Assembly (NCBI RefSeq): GCF_000425025.1
Contig: NZ_AUKZ01000004.1
Coordinates: 1 to 64,000, forward strand
Direction: 5' to 3'
From: Streptococcus castoreus DSM 17536
Lineage (GTDB): Bacteria; Bacillota; Bacilli; Lactobacillales; Streptococcaceae
Length of the DNA stretch: 64,000 nt
Shown here: one piece after another, positions 19,941 through 28,525 of the stretch
Numbering within the stretch: position 1 is the stretch's first letter
Layout of the letters: the number at the start of each line of letters is the position of its first letter
Position numbers and translations under genes: made by a program
The notes under the pieces: model-generated
The model's input: only the letters and a program-made list of their open reading frames with translations
What the model was told of the DNA's origin: nothing
The model's database searches: none

Positions 19941-20029
19941 GGCTAACCTCCTACAAATATTGGTTAAACGGACTAGCATTGTTACTTGATGCTGAAATGG
20001 TCCAACTTACCATAGTCTAAAAACAGTTT

Positions 20030-21343
20030 TTAATCCACAAACTCAAATTCAAACTGACCAATGCGAACAAGATCACCATCTTTAGCACCACGTTCACGAA
20101 GTGCCTCATCAACCCCCATGCCACGTAGTTGGCGGGCAAATTTCATGATAGATTCATCACGTTCCATATTGGTCATGACAAAGAGACGTTCTAATTTTTC
20201 ACCAGACAAGACCCAAGTGGCATCGTCATCACGTGTAATGTCAAAGTCTTTCTCAGCTTCTGAAAAACCATAGTAAGCTTCTTCGTCAACTAAATCAGAT
20301 TCATCGTATAACAAGAACTCATCAGTCTTAGCCAACAATTCTGCTGTCGCTTCTAATAAATTGTCGAGTCCTTGATGTGCCAAACTTGAAATTGGAAAAA
20401 TCATTGGCACTTCCTCAAATTCATCATACTGGGCGACCAATTTTTCCTTGAAACTAATCAAGTTCTCTTGCGCTTCTGGCATATCCATTTTATTAGCCAC
20501 AATAATTTGCGGGCGCTCCATCAATCGTAAGTTATAGGTTTCAAGTTCATTGTTAATAGAAACATAATCTTCATAAGGATCTCGACCCTCACTTGCAGAC
20601 ATATCAATGATATGCAAAATAACACGTGTCCGCTCAATATGACGGAGGAACTGGGTTCCTAAACCAACACCCTGACTGGCACCCTCAATCAGTCCAGGAA
20701 GATCTGCCATCGCAAAACTATCACCAGACTTGGTACGAACCATGCCCAGATTTGGCACAATAGTTGTGAAGTGATAGGCACCAATTTTAGGCTTAGCAGA
20801 TGAAACCACACTCAAAAGCGTTGATTTCCCAACAGACGGAAAACCAACCAAACCAACATCTGCAAGAATCTTTAATTCTAATTCTAATTGACGTTCTTCA
20901 CCAGGCTCTCCATTTTCAGAAATTTCTGGCGCTGGATTGCGAGGAGTTGCAAAGCGAATATTCCCACGACCGCCACGACCACCTTTAGCAATAACCACTT
21001 CTTGACCATGCTCAACCAAATCTGTAATCACTTTTCCGGTTTCCGCATCACGAACCGTTGTTCCTTGAGGAACAGATACAATGAGGTCTTCAGAACCCCG
21101 ACCGTGCATGCCTTTAGTCATGCCTTTTTCGCCTGATTTAGCCTTAAATTTACGATTGTAACGGAAATCCATCAAGGTGCGTAAGCCTTCGTCAACTCTA
21201 AAGATAACGGAGCCTCCCTTGCCACCATCTCCACCCCAAGGGCCACCATTTGGGACATACTTTTCACGGCGAAAAGCTACCATACCATCGCCACCACGAC
21301 CCGCTTGGACGCTAATTTTTGCCGTATCTAAAAACATACTCAT
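20030..21343 (-). CDS. obgE: Obg-family GTPase
   Basis: 437-residue Obg GTPase, essential in many bacteria for 50S subunit maturation and stress control. The glycine-rich Obg fold occupies residues 1-158. The G domain has GFPSVGKST near 165, [10 protein letters not shown] near 212 and NKMD near 283. A C-terminal OCT domain follows (about 360-437). Full length. The adjacent small DUF4044 gene upstream is separated by its own terminator, so obgE likely has its own promoter in the short gap or depends on readthrough. Confidence 0.97.
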   Translation of the reverse strand: MSMFLDTAKISVQAGRGGDGMVAFRREKYVPNGGPWGGDGGKGGSVIFRVDEGLRTLMDFRYNRKFKAKSGEKGMTKGMHGRGSEDLIVSVPQGTTVRDAETGKVITDLVEHGQEVVIAKGGRGGRGNIRFATPRNPAPEISENGEPGEERQLELELKILADVGLVGFPSVGKSTLLSVVSSAKPKIGAYHFTTIVPNLGMVRTKSGDSFAMADLPGLIEGASQGVGLGTQFLRHIERTRVILHIIDMSASEGRDPYEDYVSINNELETYNLRLMERPQIIVANKMDMPEAQENLISFKEKLVAQYDEFEEVPMIFPISSLAHQGLDNLLEATAELLAKTDEFLLYDESDLVDEEAYYGFSEAEKDFDITRDDDATWVLSGEKLERLFVMTNMERDESIMKFARQLRGMGVDEALRERGAKDGDLVRIGQFEFEFVD

Positions 21344-21373
21344 ACTTTTTATTCTCTGACTTTCTTTTACTGT

Positions 21374-21396
21374 AAAAAAACGCCTTTCAGCGTTTT
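21374..21396 (-). terminator. Terminator immediately after the DUF4044 gene
   Basis: On the minus strand AAAACGC and GCGTTTT pair across a 6-base loop and run into TTTTTTT. It begins 2 bases after the stop codon of the 42-residue gene and ends about 30 bases before the obgE start. Confidence 0.85.
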
Positions 21397-21397
21397 C

Positions 21398-21526
21398 TTA
21401 CATCAATACTGATAGGGCACCCGCAATAAGCCCACCAACAGTTACAAGAACCATTAGGACAACAACAAACATTGTCACTTTTTCAAAGGTTGTCTTTTTG
21501 CGAGGTCCATTTTCTCCAAATGCCAC
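21398..21526 (-). CDS. DUF4044-family small membrane protein
   Basis: 42-residue protein starting at GTG (21524-21526): an N-terminal MAFGENGPRKKTTFEKVT followed by one hydrophobic segment and GGLIAGALSVLM at the end. A GAGGT element lies 6 bases before the GTG, and no ATG is available in frame. The Lys/Thr-rich start plus single membrane helix is typical of the DUF4044 family of streptococci. Function unknown. It is separated from obgE by a terminator, so it is probably its own transcription unit. Confidence 0.8.
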   Translation of the reverse strand: MAFGENGPRKKTTFEKVTMFVVVLMVLVTVGGLIAGALSVLM

Positions 21527-21633
21527 GTTTCTACCTCATCTTATGATTTTTCTTTTTATATCTTAACATGAAAACCAGTTTTAAGCAAATAACAAATGAA
21601 CCTTGCTACCAAGCATTCATCTGTCACCATTTC

Positions 21634-21662
21634 TTGTGAATTCTTCTCTAATATGATACATT
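21634..21662 (+). promoter_or_regulatory. Probable promoter of pepS
   Basis: TTGTGA at 21634-21639 and TACATT at 21657-21662, 17-base spacer, with an extended TG one base before the -10. The leader carries TAGGAG before the ATG at 21695. Confidence 0.6.
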
Positions 21663-21694
21663 AGAATTTACAAAATAATATTTAGGAGATTTCC

Positions 21695-22936
21695 ATGGTT
21701 CTACCAAATTTCAATCACAATCTTGAAAAATATGCTAACCTACTGGTCAAAAAAGGTATTAATATTCAAAAGGGTCATACCCTTTTGATTACCATTGCTG
21801 CTGAGCATTACTACTTCGCTCGTCTTTTAACCAAAAAAGCTTACGAAGCTGGGGCTGCAGAAGTTGTTGTTGACTACATTGATGACCAAATCACGCGCGA
21901 AAAACTCTTGATGGCTGATGAAGATCGTCTTCTAAAGGTTCCAAATTACGTGGTTGAAAAATCACATTACTTCCTTGGTAAAAAAGCCAGTCGTTTAGTG
22001 GTCCGTTCATCTGACCCAAATGTATTTGCTGGAGTTGATTCAGAACGCTTATCAGGAGCTACCCGCGCCACCTCAATTGCCCTGGAAGAGCAACGCGCTG
22101 CCACCCAAGCTAATAAAGTCAGCTGGAATCTTGTAGCTGCTGCAAGTCCAGAATGGGCTGCCATGGTTTTCCCAGATTTGGCAACTGAAGAAGAACAAGT
22201 TGATGCCCTCTGGGATGCTATCTTCAAGATGAACCGAATTTATGAAGAAGATCCTATCAAAGCATGGGAACAACACCAAGAACGCCTTGTTTCTAAAGCT
22301 AATATCTTAAATGACTATCAATTTGATGCCCTCCATTATACGGCACCCGGAACAGACTTGACCCTTGGCATGCCTGAAAATCATTTGTGGGAAGCAGCTG
22401 GAAGTAGCAATGCTCAAGGGGAAGAATTCATTGCCAATATGCCAACCGAAGAAGTTTTTACCGCACCAGATTATCACCGTGCAGATGGTTATGTGACATC
22501 GACTAAACCGCTTTCTTATGCCGGTGTTGTGATTGAAGACATGACCTTTACTTTCAAAGATGGGAAAATTATTGATGTAACGGCTAAAAAGGGCGAAGAA
22601 ACCATCAAACGACTGGTTGAGGAAAATGATGGTGCTCGTTCTCTGGGTGAAGTGGCGCTGGTCCCTCATAAAACCCCAATTTCTCTTTCTGGTTTAACCT
22701 TTTTTAACACCCTTTTTGATGAAAATGCCTCTAACCACTTAGCTATTGGCTCTGCCTACGCTTTTAACATCAAAGGTGGGACAGAAATGACCAACGAGCA
22801 ATTAAAAGCAGCTGGTTTAAATCGGTCTACTACCCATGTTGATTTTATGATTGGTTCTGAACACATGGATATTGATGGGATCACTAAAAATGGTCAAGTC
22901 ATTCCTATCTTCCGTGGGGGAGAATGGGCTATTTGA
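21695..22936 (+). CDS. pepS: Aminopeptidase PepS (M29 family)
   Basis: 413-residue metallo-aminopeptidase of the M29 (thermophilic aminopeptidase) family, a cytoplasmic peptide-trimming enzyme. Conserved C-terminal blocks NHLAIGSAYAFNIKGG and STTHVDFMIGSEHMDIDG supply the metal-binding Glu/His/Asp residues; GEVALVPHKTPIS precedes them. The ATG follows TAGGAG at 6-7 bases. Monocistronic by context, with a convergent rsuA gene downstream and no obvious strong terminator between them. Confidence 0.94.
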   Translation: MVLPNFNHNLEKYANLLVKKGINIQKGHTLLITIAAEHYYFARLLTKKAYEAGAAEVVVDYIDDQITREKLLMADEDRLLKVPNYVVEKSHYFLGKKASRLVVRSSDPNVFAGVDSERLSGATRATSIALEEQRAATQANKVSWNLVAAASPEWAAMVFPDLATEEEQVDALWDAIFKMNRIYEEDPIKAWEQHQERLVSKANILNDYQFDALHYTAPGTDLTLGMPENHLWEAAGSSNAQGEEFIANMPTEEVFTAPDYHRADGYVTSTKPLSYAGVVIEDMTFTFKDGKIIDVTAKKGEETIKRLVEENDGARSLGEVALVPHKTPISLSGLTFFNTLFDENASNHLAIGSAYAFNIKGGTEMTNEQLKAAGLNRSTTHVDFMIGSEHMDIDGITKNGQVIPIFRGGEWAI

Positions 22937-23017
22937 AAACTTCATAAAGTCTTATACCATGATGATAAAAAATGCTTCTCCAACCGATATGATCACTACT
23001 TAAGAAAAGCTTATATC

Positions 23018-23746
23018 CTACAAATCTTGCCAATAATCTGCTAAGAGAGTTAATTCTTCGGGTTTTAATCTTCTAAATTCACCCACTGCTAGTTCATCAT
23101 CAAGTCTCAATGGTCCCATGCTGACACGCTGTAAATTGGTAACTTCCTTGCCACAGGCCGCGACCATCCGCTTTACTTGATGGAATTTACCTTCTTTAAT
23201 GGTTATTTTAACCAAACTGCTGCCTTGTTCTAAATCAGTCTCTATCACTTGCAATTGTGCAGGCAAACACTGATGATCTTTTAAGACAATCCCTCTAGCA
23301 AATCGATCTTGATCTTCATTAGTCATAATACCTATCACTTTAGCAAGGTATTCTTTTGCAACATGTTTTTTAGGTGATAGAAGCTCATGAGCTAACTTAC
23401 CATTATTTGTGAGCAACAACAAGCCATGCGTATCTTTATCTAGTCTTCCGACAGGAAATACTTCTTTTTGATGCGCCACATCATCAAGTAAATCCAGAAC
23501 AGTCTGATGAACTGGGTCTTCCGTCGCCGAAACAACACCCACTGGTTTATTTAAAAGGTAATACACAAAGGGTTCATAAGCCAAATCTTTTCCTTGATAA
23601 GTCACCTGATCCTTATGCTCATCTACTTGAAACTTTGCTGAGGTTTGAACAACTTGATTCACTAAGATTTCTTTCTTTTTTATGAGATGCTTGACCTGAC
23701 TCCGAGTTCCAATCCCAGCTTCCGCTAAAAATTTATCTAATCGCAT
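23018..23746 (-). CDS. rsuA: 16S rRNA pseudouridine synthase, RsuA family
   Basis: 242 residues. The N-terminal S4 RNA-binding domain (MRLDKFLAEAGIGTRSQ) precedes the catalytic domain with GRLDKDTHGLLLLTNNG; Asp103 is the catalytic aspartate. RsuA makes pseudouridine in the 16S rRNA decoding region (U516 in E. coli). Family members share the fold, so the exact site is inferred. It converges on pepS and is divergent from the thioesterase gene. Confidence 0.92.
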   Translation of the reverse strand: MRLDKFLAEAGIGTRSQVKHLIKKKEILVNQVVQTSAKFQVDEHKDQVTYQGKDLAYEPFVYYLLNKPVGVVSATEDPVHQTVLDLLDDVAHQKEVFPVGRLDKDTHGLLLLTNNGKLAHELLSPKKHVAKEYLAKVIGIMTNEDQDRFARGIVLKDHQCLPAQLQVIETDLEQGSSLVKITIKEGKFHQVKRMVAACGKEVTNLQRVSMGPLRLDDELAVGEFRRLKPEELTLLADYWQDL

Positions 23747-23807
23747 ACTGACCCTTTCAAAAGAAATTCTTTAAATAGTATAGCACAAAAGATAGTCCTT
23801 TTAAGAC

Positions 23808-23831
23808 TGTAAGCGTTTAATATATTATAAT
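23808..23831 (+). promoter_or_regulatory. TATAAT promoter element with overlapping cre-like sequence
   Basis: TATAAT at 23826-23831 lies 25 bases before the thioesterase start codon, but no good -35 is present. TGTAAGCGTTTAAT at 23808-23821 matches seven of nine fixed positions of the cre consensus and sits in the spacer. Together they suggest a weak, possibly CcpA-influenced promoter. Confidence 0.4.
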
Positions 23832-23855
23832 GGGTTCAAAGAATTGGAGGTAAAA

Positions 23856-24221
23856 ATGACCATTTATTCTCAAATTTACAAAACAACTCACAAACATTCT
23901 GCCAAGATGATGGGCTCTGGTGACCTTGATGTGTTGAGCACCCCTGCGCTTGTTACCTTTATGGAAAACACTTCTTATTTATTTGCCCAAAGCCAGTTAG
24001 ACAACGGATTAACAACAGTTGGTAGCGAGATCACCATTCAGCATTTAACCGCTTCTACCATCGGTAAGCCAGTTACAATTATCATCACAGCCCTCAAAGA
24101 AGAGGGACGAAAATACGATTTTCGGCTCGAAGCTTTTGTTGAAGAGCAGTTGATTGGCAAAGCTTGCCACACAAGGGTATGTGTCAACAGCAAAGAATTT
24201 CTTGCCAAACTAGCAGATTAG
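23856..24221 (+). CDS. Hotdog-fold thioesterase family protein
   Basis: 121-residue protein. The pattern LSTPALVTFMENTSY followed by STVGSEITIQHLTASTIG is that of the hotdog-fold thioesterases related to fluoroacetyl-CoA thioesterase FlK; MEN supplies the conserved acidic residue of the active-site helix. The start was set to the ATG with GGAGG 5 bases upstream; a TTG four codons earlier is inside the ribosome site. Substrate is unknown; a house-cleaning acyl-CoA thioesterase role is the likeliest. Confidence 0.8.
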   Translation: MTIYSQIYKTTHKHSAKMMGSGDLDVLSTPALVTFMENTSYLFAQSQLDNGLTTVGSEITIQHLTASTIGKPVTIIITALKEEGRKYDFRLEAFVEEQLIGKACHTRVCVNSKEFLAKLAD

Positions 24222-24271
24222 GCATGTTTGCACTATGAAAAAGGAGCTAAGCAAGATACTTTAAAACAAGA

Positions 24272-24326
24272 GAAAATCACTATAGATCATACACGTTAAA
24301 AGTGCTGATTTATAGTGATTTTTTAG
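24272..24326 (+). terminator. Terminator after the thioesterase gene
   Basis: AAATCACTATAGATCA pairs with TGATTTATAGTGATTT, a stem of about 15 bases with one bulge, followed by TTTTTTA. The stem is preceded by A residues, so it could also help stop transcription from the convergent MFS gene. Confidence 0.88.
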
Positions 24327-24430
24327 GCTAATTTTATTCTAAAAGTTAAGATTAGATTTTATCAGCACCTATTGTCTAATGATTTTCAAATACTAACAAA
24401 TAGCTTTTACACCTGTTATTTGCCCATTTC

Positions 24431-25651
24431 TTAATGCAACCTTTGATAGCGGTCTGCTTTTAAATCTGTGATTGTCCACATCGCTATAAAACTAACTAAG
24501 TAAAGAGAGGCTAAGAAAATCATGACCATCGCTACACCAGACACATCCAAGATACTTCCAATAATAACTGATGAAAAACCTCCCAAAGCACGTCCAACAT
24601 TAAGAATAACATTATTGGCTGTTGAACGAATATGATGTGGATAAAGTCTTGTAATCATCGCACCATAACCCGCAAACATTCCATTAACAAAAAATCCCAC
24701 GATTGCACCACCAATGACCATACCAGTCATGGAATTGGCAAATTGGAAAAGATAAACACAAATAGCTGATGCTAATAAGAAAATGGAATAAACCAATCGT
24801 GGACCAAACTGATCTAAAATGTGACCAAAGACCAACATGCCTAGACACATGCCCAAAATCGTTGATACCATCCACAAGGAGGAACTCTTAACAGAAAGGT
24901 GCAAACTTGTTTGAATAATCGTTGGCAACCAGTTCATCATTCCAAAATAACCAGCAATTTGTACTGTCGTCATAACCATTAAAGCAAGGGTTTGAGCAGT
25001 CAATGTTCTTGTCTTAAATAACTCATTAATTCTAACAGGTTGGCTACCTTCTTCCTGCTCTTGACCATAATTATCCCAAATTTTTTCGTCATCTATAGCC
25101 AGTTTCATCCAAATCACCAAGAAAATTGGGAGCAAACCAAAAAGAAAGAGGCCACGCCAGCCAAGACTTGGAGCGAGCCAGCCCGCTAAAAGAGCTGAAC
25201 TGATAGATCCTAGTTGCCCCGCAATACCATTTAACGAAGAGATTCGTCCCATCTTACCGGGAGGGACAATTCCTGCCATAATAGCAATCGCAACCCCATA
25301 TTCACCACCGACTCCAATACCTGCTATGAAGCGCATTGCATACAAAAAAGAGAGCCTTTGAGTAAAATAGATAGCACCTGTCGCTAAAGAAAAAAGGACA
25401 ATAGTCCACTTAAAGACTTTAAATTTGTGATACCTATCTGCCAGTAAACCAAATAATAGACCACCAACCAACATTCCTAAGTTGGTAATAGTCGCAATCC
25501 AGCCTCCCTGTGTCCCACTAATGCCAAGTTCTGTAATAATTGACGACATGGAAAAAGCTAAAAACATCACATTAAGATCATCTGTTCCAGATGCTACAAT
25601 AGCAGCCAATAAGGCACGTTTGTTATTCTTGTCTAAAGACAATTTTGACAT
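24431..25651 (-). CDS. MFS transporter, aromatic-acid/sugar-acid symporter-like
   Basis: 406-residue protein with 12 predicted membrane helices. The MFS motif between helices 2 and 3 is GLLADRYHKFKVFK, and RFIAGIGVGGEYGVA in helix 4 resembles the AAHS/sugar-porter group. The opening TDDLNVMFLAFSMSSI carries acidic residues in helix 1, typical of proton-coupled symporters for organic acids. Substrate is not identifiable; nicotinate-type or aromatic-acid transport would both fit. Unusually, it is preceded by a leader of about 190 bases containing an attenuator-like structure. Confidence 0.85.
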   Translation of the reverse strand: MSKLSLDKNNKRALLAAIVASGTDDLNVMFLAFSMSSIITELGISGTQGGWIATITNLGMLVGGLLFGLLADRYHKFKVFKWTIVLFSLATGAIYFTQRLSFLYAMRFIAGIGVGGEYGVAIAIMAGIVPPGKMGRISSLNGIAGQLGSISSALLAGWLAPSLGWRGLFLFGLLPIFLVIWMKLAIDDEKIWDNYGQEQEEGSQPVRINELFKTRTLTAQTLALMVMTTVQIAGYFGMMNWLPTIIQTSLHLSVKSSSLWMVSTILGMCLGMLVFGHILDQFGPRLVYSIFLLASAICVYLFQFANSMTGMVIGGAIVGFFVNGMFAGYGAMITRLYPHHIRSTANNVILNVGRALGGFSSVIIGSILDVSGVAMVMIFLASLYLVSFIAMWTITDLKADRYQRLH

Positions 25652-25842
25652 GGTATTCTCCTTTTAATAGCAGCTCTCTGACTACTTTAATTAATGGAAT
25701 ACCTCTTTTTTAACACCAAAAAAGACTCTGGTACAAGTCCCGCGAGTCATTTCAAGCTTACAAAAAATTCGAGTCTCTAATAAGCCTCTCTATCATTGTC
25801 ACTTTCATGTTTCACGGAACATGTTTAAAGCGGTATTTCATT
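25652..25842 (-). ncRNA. Long structured leader with a terminator before the MFS gene
   Basis: Between the strong promoter at 25849-25877 and the MFS start lies about 190 bases of RNA. It contains a hairpin CATGTTCC-GTGAAACATG early on, then AGAGACTCG (about 25769-25777), then a terminator made of GACTC (25744-25748) and GAGTC (25724-25728) followed by TTTTTT. The early GACTCG segment can pair with the terminator's 3' arm, giving an alternative fold. No T-box GGTGG-ACC motif or known riboswitch core is recognised. I infer transcription attenuation by an unknown signal. Confidence 0.6.
25718..25748 (-). terminator. Intrinsic terminator inside the MFS leader
   Basis: Minus-strand GACTC-GC-GG-AC-TT-GT-ACC-A-GAGTC forms a stem with small mismatches, followed immediately by a run of six T. 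It lies about 70 bases before the MFS start codon and so would stop transcription before the gene unless the fold is disrupted. Confidence 0.7.
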
Positions 25843-25848
25843 GTTAAT

Positions 25849-25877
25849 AGTATAATCAAGCCGACTCTCATTGTCAA
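25849..25877 (-). promoter_or_regulatory. Promoter of the MFS gene leader
   Basis: TTGACA at 25872-25877 and TATACT at 25849-25854 (minus strand), with a 17-base spacer: a near-consensus sigma-A promoter, about 195 bases upstream of the start codon. Confidence 0.88.
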
Positions 25878-26146
25878 GTTATTTATCAGATAATTCTTCT
25901 CTTACCTGATCCAGTCTCCTAATGACGAATTACCGTTAAGCATTAGACTATGCAAAACACATGAAAGATTTTTCAGTAAGAAATAACATTGTTTGCATGT
26001 CAATGTTCAGATATTCCACAACAAATGATTATTTTTAGATTTTTTACTATTATGAATGGTTTTCATCTGTACGATAATTCGGAAATAACCATTTACTGCG
26101 TCTGTCATGACATCAGACAAAAAAACTTTCCCTTCTTTTCCTTTCT

Positions 26147-26155
26147 TGTTATAAT
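26147..26155 (+). promoter_or_regulatory. Extended -10 promoter of the DUF1846 gene
   Basis: TGTTATAAT is an extended -10 element 20 bases before the start codon; the -35 region is poor. The 270 bases upstream, between this and the divergent MFS promoter, show no further gene or strong repeat. Confidence 0.65.
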
Positions 26156-26175
26156 GCTGTACAGAGGTGAAAAAA

Positions 26176-27660
26176 ATGAAGACTATTGCTTTTGATTCTA
26201 ACAAATATCTGAACTTACAAAGAGATCATATTTTAGAACGTATCAGCCAGTTTGATGGCAAACTTTACATGGAATTCGGTGGTAAGATGTTAGAAGATTA
26301 CCATGCTGCTCGCGTACTGCCTGGCTATGAACCTGACAATAAAATTAAACTGCTTAAGGAACTAAAAGAACACGTCGAAATTGTTATTGCCATCAATGCC
26401 AATAATATTGAACATTCTAAAGCTCGGGGAGATTTAGGGATTTCCTACGATCAGGAAGTTTTTCGTTTAATCGATAAATTTAATACTTTAGATATTTACG
26501 TTGGATCAGTCGTGATTACCCAGTACAATAACCAATCCGCTGCTGATACTTTTCGTAAACAGCTGAAAAAAAATGGCATTGCTTCCTATTTGCATTACCC
26601 AATCAAAGGTTACCCGACTGATATTAATCATATCATCTCTTCTGAGGGGATGGGGAAAAATGACTACATTAAAACAAGCCGTAATCTTATCGTTGTAACA
26701 GCTCCCGGTCCTGGTTCTGGAAAGTTAGCCACCTGTATGTCACAAATGTACCACGACCAAATGAATAGTGTCACATCTGGCTATGCAAAATTTGAAACTT
26801 TCCCTGTTTGGAACCTTCCTCTCCATCACCCGGTTAATTTAGCTTATGAAGCAGCTACTGCCGATTTAGATGATGTGAATATGATTGACCCTTTCCATCT
26901 AGAAACTTATGGCAAAACTGCTGTCAATTATAATCGTGATATTGAAGTATTCCCAGTCTTAAACCGAACCTTTGAACGTATTTTGAACCAATCGCCATAT
27001 GCCTCACCAACAGATATGGGGGTCAATATGGTCGGCTTTTCAATTATCAATGAAAAAGCTGCTATTGAAGCGTCAAAACAAGAAATTATCCGCCGCTACT
27101 ATCAAACCCTTGTAGATTTTAAAGCAGAACGTGTCACGGAAGCTGCTGTTAAGAAGATTGAACTCTTAATGAATGATATTGGAGTTACTCCTGAAGATCG
27201 TCAAGTCACTGTTGTTGCTCGCCAAAAAGCAGAGCTGACTAGTCAACCCGCCCTGGCTTTACAATTACCTAATGGTCAAATTGTAACCGGAAAAACATCT
27301 GAACTATTTGGACCAACTGCAGCCGTCATTATTAATGCAATTAAAACACTGGCTAATATTGACAAGGCAACCCACTTAATCGAACCCGAATACGTTAAAC
27401 CAATTCAAGGACTAAAAGTAAACCATCTAGGGAGCCAAAATCCACGTTTACATTCCAATGAAATTTTGATTGCGCTAGCCATTACCGCTAGAAACAATGA
27501 ACAGGCTAATCTTGCCATGAAAGAGCTCGGAAACCTTAAGGGGAGCGAAGCGCATTCTACCGTCACTCTAACCGATGAAGATAAAAATGTTTTGCGCAAA
27601 TTAGGGGTTAATGTGACCTTTGATCCTGTTTATCAGCACAACAAATTGTACCGTAAATAA
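26176..27660 (+). CDS. DUF1846-family protein
   Basis: 494-residue cytoplasmic protein of the DUF1846 family, widespread in Firmicutes. It opens [19 protein letters not shown] and contains [19 protein letters not shown] near residue 178, a glycine-rich nucleotide-binding-like loop with GSGK. It is full length. The ATG was chosen because GAGGTG, which includes an upstream in-frame GTG, is the ribosome site 7 bases before it. Biochemical role is not established as far as I know; a nucleotide-binding function is inferred from the loop. Confidence 0.85.
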   Translation: MKTIAFDSNKYLNLQRDHILERISQFDGKLYMEFGGKMLEDYHAARVLPGYEPDNKIKLLKELKEHVEIVIAINANNIEHSKARGDLGISYDQEVFRLIDKFNTLDIYVGSVVITQYNNQSAADTFRKQLKKNGIASYLHYPIKGYPTDINHIISSEGMGKNDYIKTSRNLIVVTAPGPGSGKLATCMSQMYHDQMNSVTSGYAKFETFPVWNLPLHHPVNLAYEAATADLDDVNMIDPFHLETYGKTAVNYNRDIEVFPVLNRTFERILNQSPYASPTDMGVNMVGFSIINEKAAIEASKQEIIRRYYQTLVDFKAERVTEAAVKKIELLMNDIGVTPEDRQVTVVARQKAELTSQPALALQLPNGQIVTGKTSELFGPTAAVIINAIKTLANIDKATHLIEPEYVKPIQGLKVNHLGSQNPRLHSNEILIALAITARNNEQANLAMKELGNLKGSEAHSTVTLTDEDKNVLRKLGVNVTFDPVYQHNKLYRK

Positions 27661-27662
27661 AA

Positions 27663-27719
27663 TAGTTCTATAATTTCTGTAGTGGATAAAACCACTGCGG
27701 AGATTATAGAACTTTTTGT
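27663..27719 (+). terminator. Strong terminator after the DUF1846 gene
   Basis: AGTTCTATAAT...AGTGG pairs with CCACT...ATTATAGAACT around a short A-rich loop, followed by TTTTTG. It starts 3 bases after the stop codon. Confidence 0.92.
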
Positions 27720-27823
27720 TTGATTTTGGCTTCAAAACACAATTACATAAACTCTCTAAGATTTTTCATTATCTCCTGTTATTGAGCGCTAACTTGACAT
27801 CAAAGACCTTTGAAATAAATAAA

Positions 27824-27853
27824 CAAAAAGCCTGCTAACTGAGGCTAACAGAC
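27824..27853 (-). terminator. Terminator of the rpsP-khpA operon
   Basis: On the minus strand AGTCTGTTA pairs (with G-T pairs) with TTAGCAGGCT across GCCTCAG, followed by TTTTTG. It lies about 40 bases after the khpA stop codon. Confidence 0.8.
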
Positions 27854-27889
27854 TATTCTTTATCAATTGTTATAGCAACCGAAAAGCTA

Positions 27890-28129
27890 TTATTTCTCAT
27901 CAATGACTAAACGAACTTTTTTTCCTAGAGTTGGAACCGAGTAGACAATCGATCTTATCGCTGTAATAGTACGACCTTTTTTGCCGATAACACGACCGAT
28001 GTCTTGAGCATCCAAGTCAAGATGATACTCTAAAAAATCAGGAGTATCTTCAATTTTAATGGTAAGATTATCTGGTTGTGAAATCAAAGGTTTCACAATA
28101 GCGATAATAAGATTTTCAATGGTATCCAT
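27890..28129 (-). CDS. khpA: KH-domain RNA-binding protein KhpA
   Basis: 79-residue single KH-domain protein. The GxxG loop is GKKG in [14 protein letters not shown] near residues 46-59. KhpA works with KhpB/EloR as an RNA-binding pair that affects cell elongation in streptococci. It follows rpsP by 8 bases in the conserved rpsP-khpA arrangement and ends before a terminator. Confidence 0.93.
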   Translation of the reverse strand: MDTIENLIIAIVKPLISQPDNLTIKIEDTPDFLEYHLDLDAQDIGRVIGKKGRTITAIRSIVYSVPTLGKKVRLVIDEK

Positions 28130-28137
28130 AGGCTTTA

Positions 28138-28410
28138 CTATTTAGAGAATTTTTGATCGTGGAATTTAGTCATAACACCAGCTTTTGACAGGATGCTACG
28201 AACAGTGTCAGAAGGTTGTGCCCCTTTAGACAACCAGTCAAGAATACGATCTTCTTTAAGTGTCACTTGATTTTCAGCTACAAGCGGGTTATAAGTGCCA
28301 ACCGTTTCAATGAAACGACCATCACGTGGCGCACGTGAATCTGCAATGTTAATACGATAGAAAGGTTTCTTCTTAGAACCCATACGAGTCAAACGAATTT
28401 TAACTGCCAT
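28138..28410 (-). CDS. rpsP: 30S ribosomal protein S16
   Basis: 90-residue S16 starting [26 protein letters not shown]-type sequence, the diagnostic N-terminus. It stabilises the 30S body during assembly. It is driven by a near-consensus promoter about 65 bases upstream and is followed by khpA. Confidence 0.97.
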   Translation of the reverse strand: MAVKIRLTRMGSKKKPFYRINIADSRAPRDGRFIETVGTYNPLVAENQVTLKEDRILDWLSKGAQPSDTVRSILSKAGVMTKFHDQKFSK

Positions 28411-28472
28411 TTGTAATATCTCTTTTCTTATAATAATTTCAAGAAATAGCTTTGCTAATCCTTATATGCACT

Positions 28473-28501
28473 AGTATAGCTTAACTAAAATCTTCTGTCA
28501 A
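28473..28501 (-). promoter_or_regulatory. Promoter of rpsP-khpA
   Basis: TTGACA at 28496-28501 and TATACT at 28473-28478 (minus strand), 17-base spacer. The -35 box forms part of a perfect inverted repeat at 28495-28517. Confidence 0.88.
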
Positions 28502-28517
28502 GTTTTTTTCTTGACAG
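28495..28517. repeat. Perfect inverted repeat overlapping the rpsP -35 box
   Basis: CTGTCAAG and CTTGACAG form an 8-base perfect inverted repeat with a loop of seven T on the plus strand, followed there by TTTTTG. On the plus strand it looks like a terminator; on the minus strand it covers the -35 of rpsP and lies just after the stop codon of the GDPD gene. It may have a double role. Confidence 0.6.
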
Positions 28518-28525
28518 TTTTTGAA

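Noticed and set aside
25652-25842. T-box riboswitch in the MFS leader
   Set aside because: The RNA lacks the GGTGG-ACCGCG antiterminator core on the coding strand and has no clear specifier loop.
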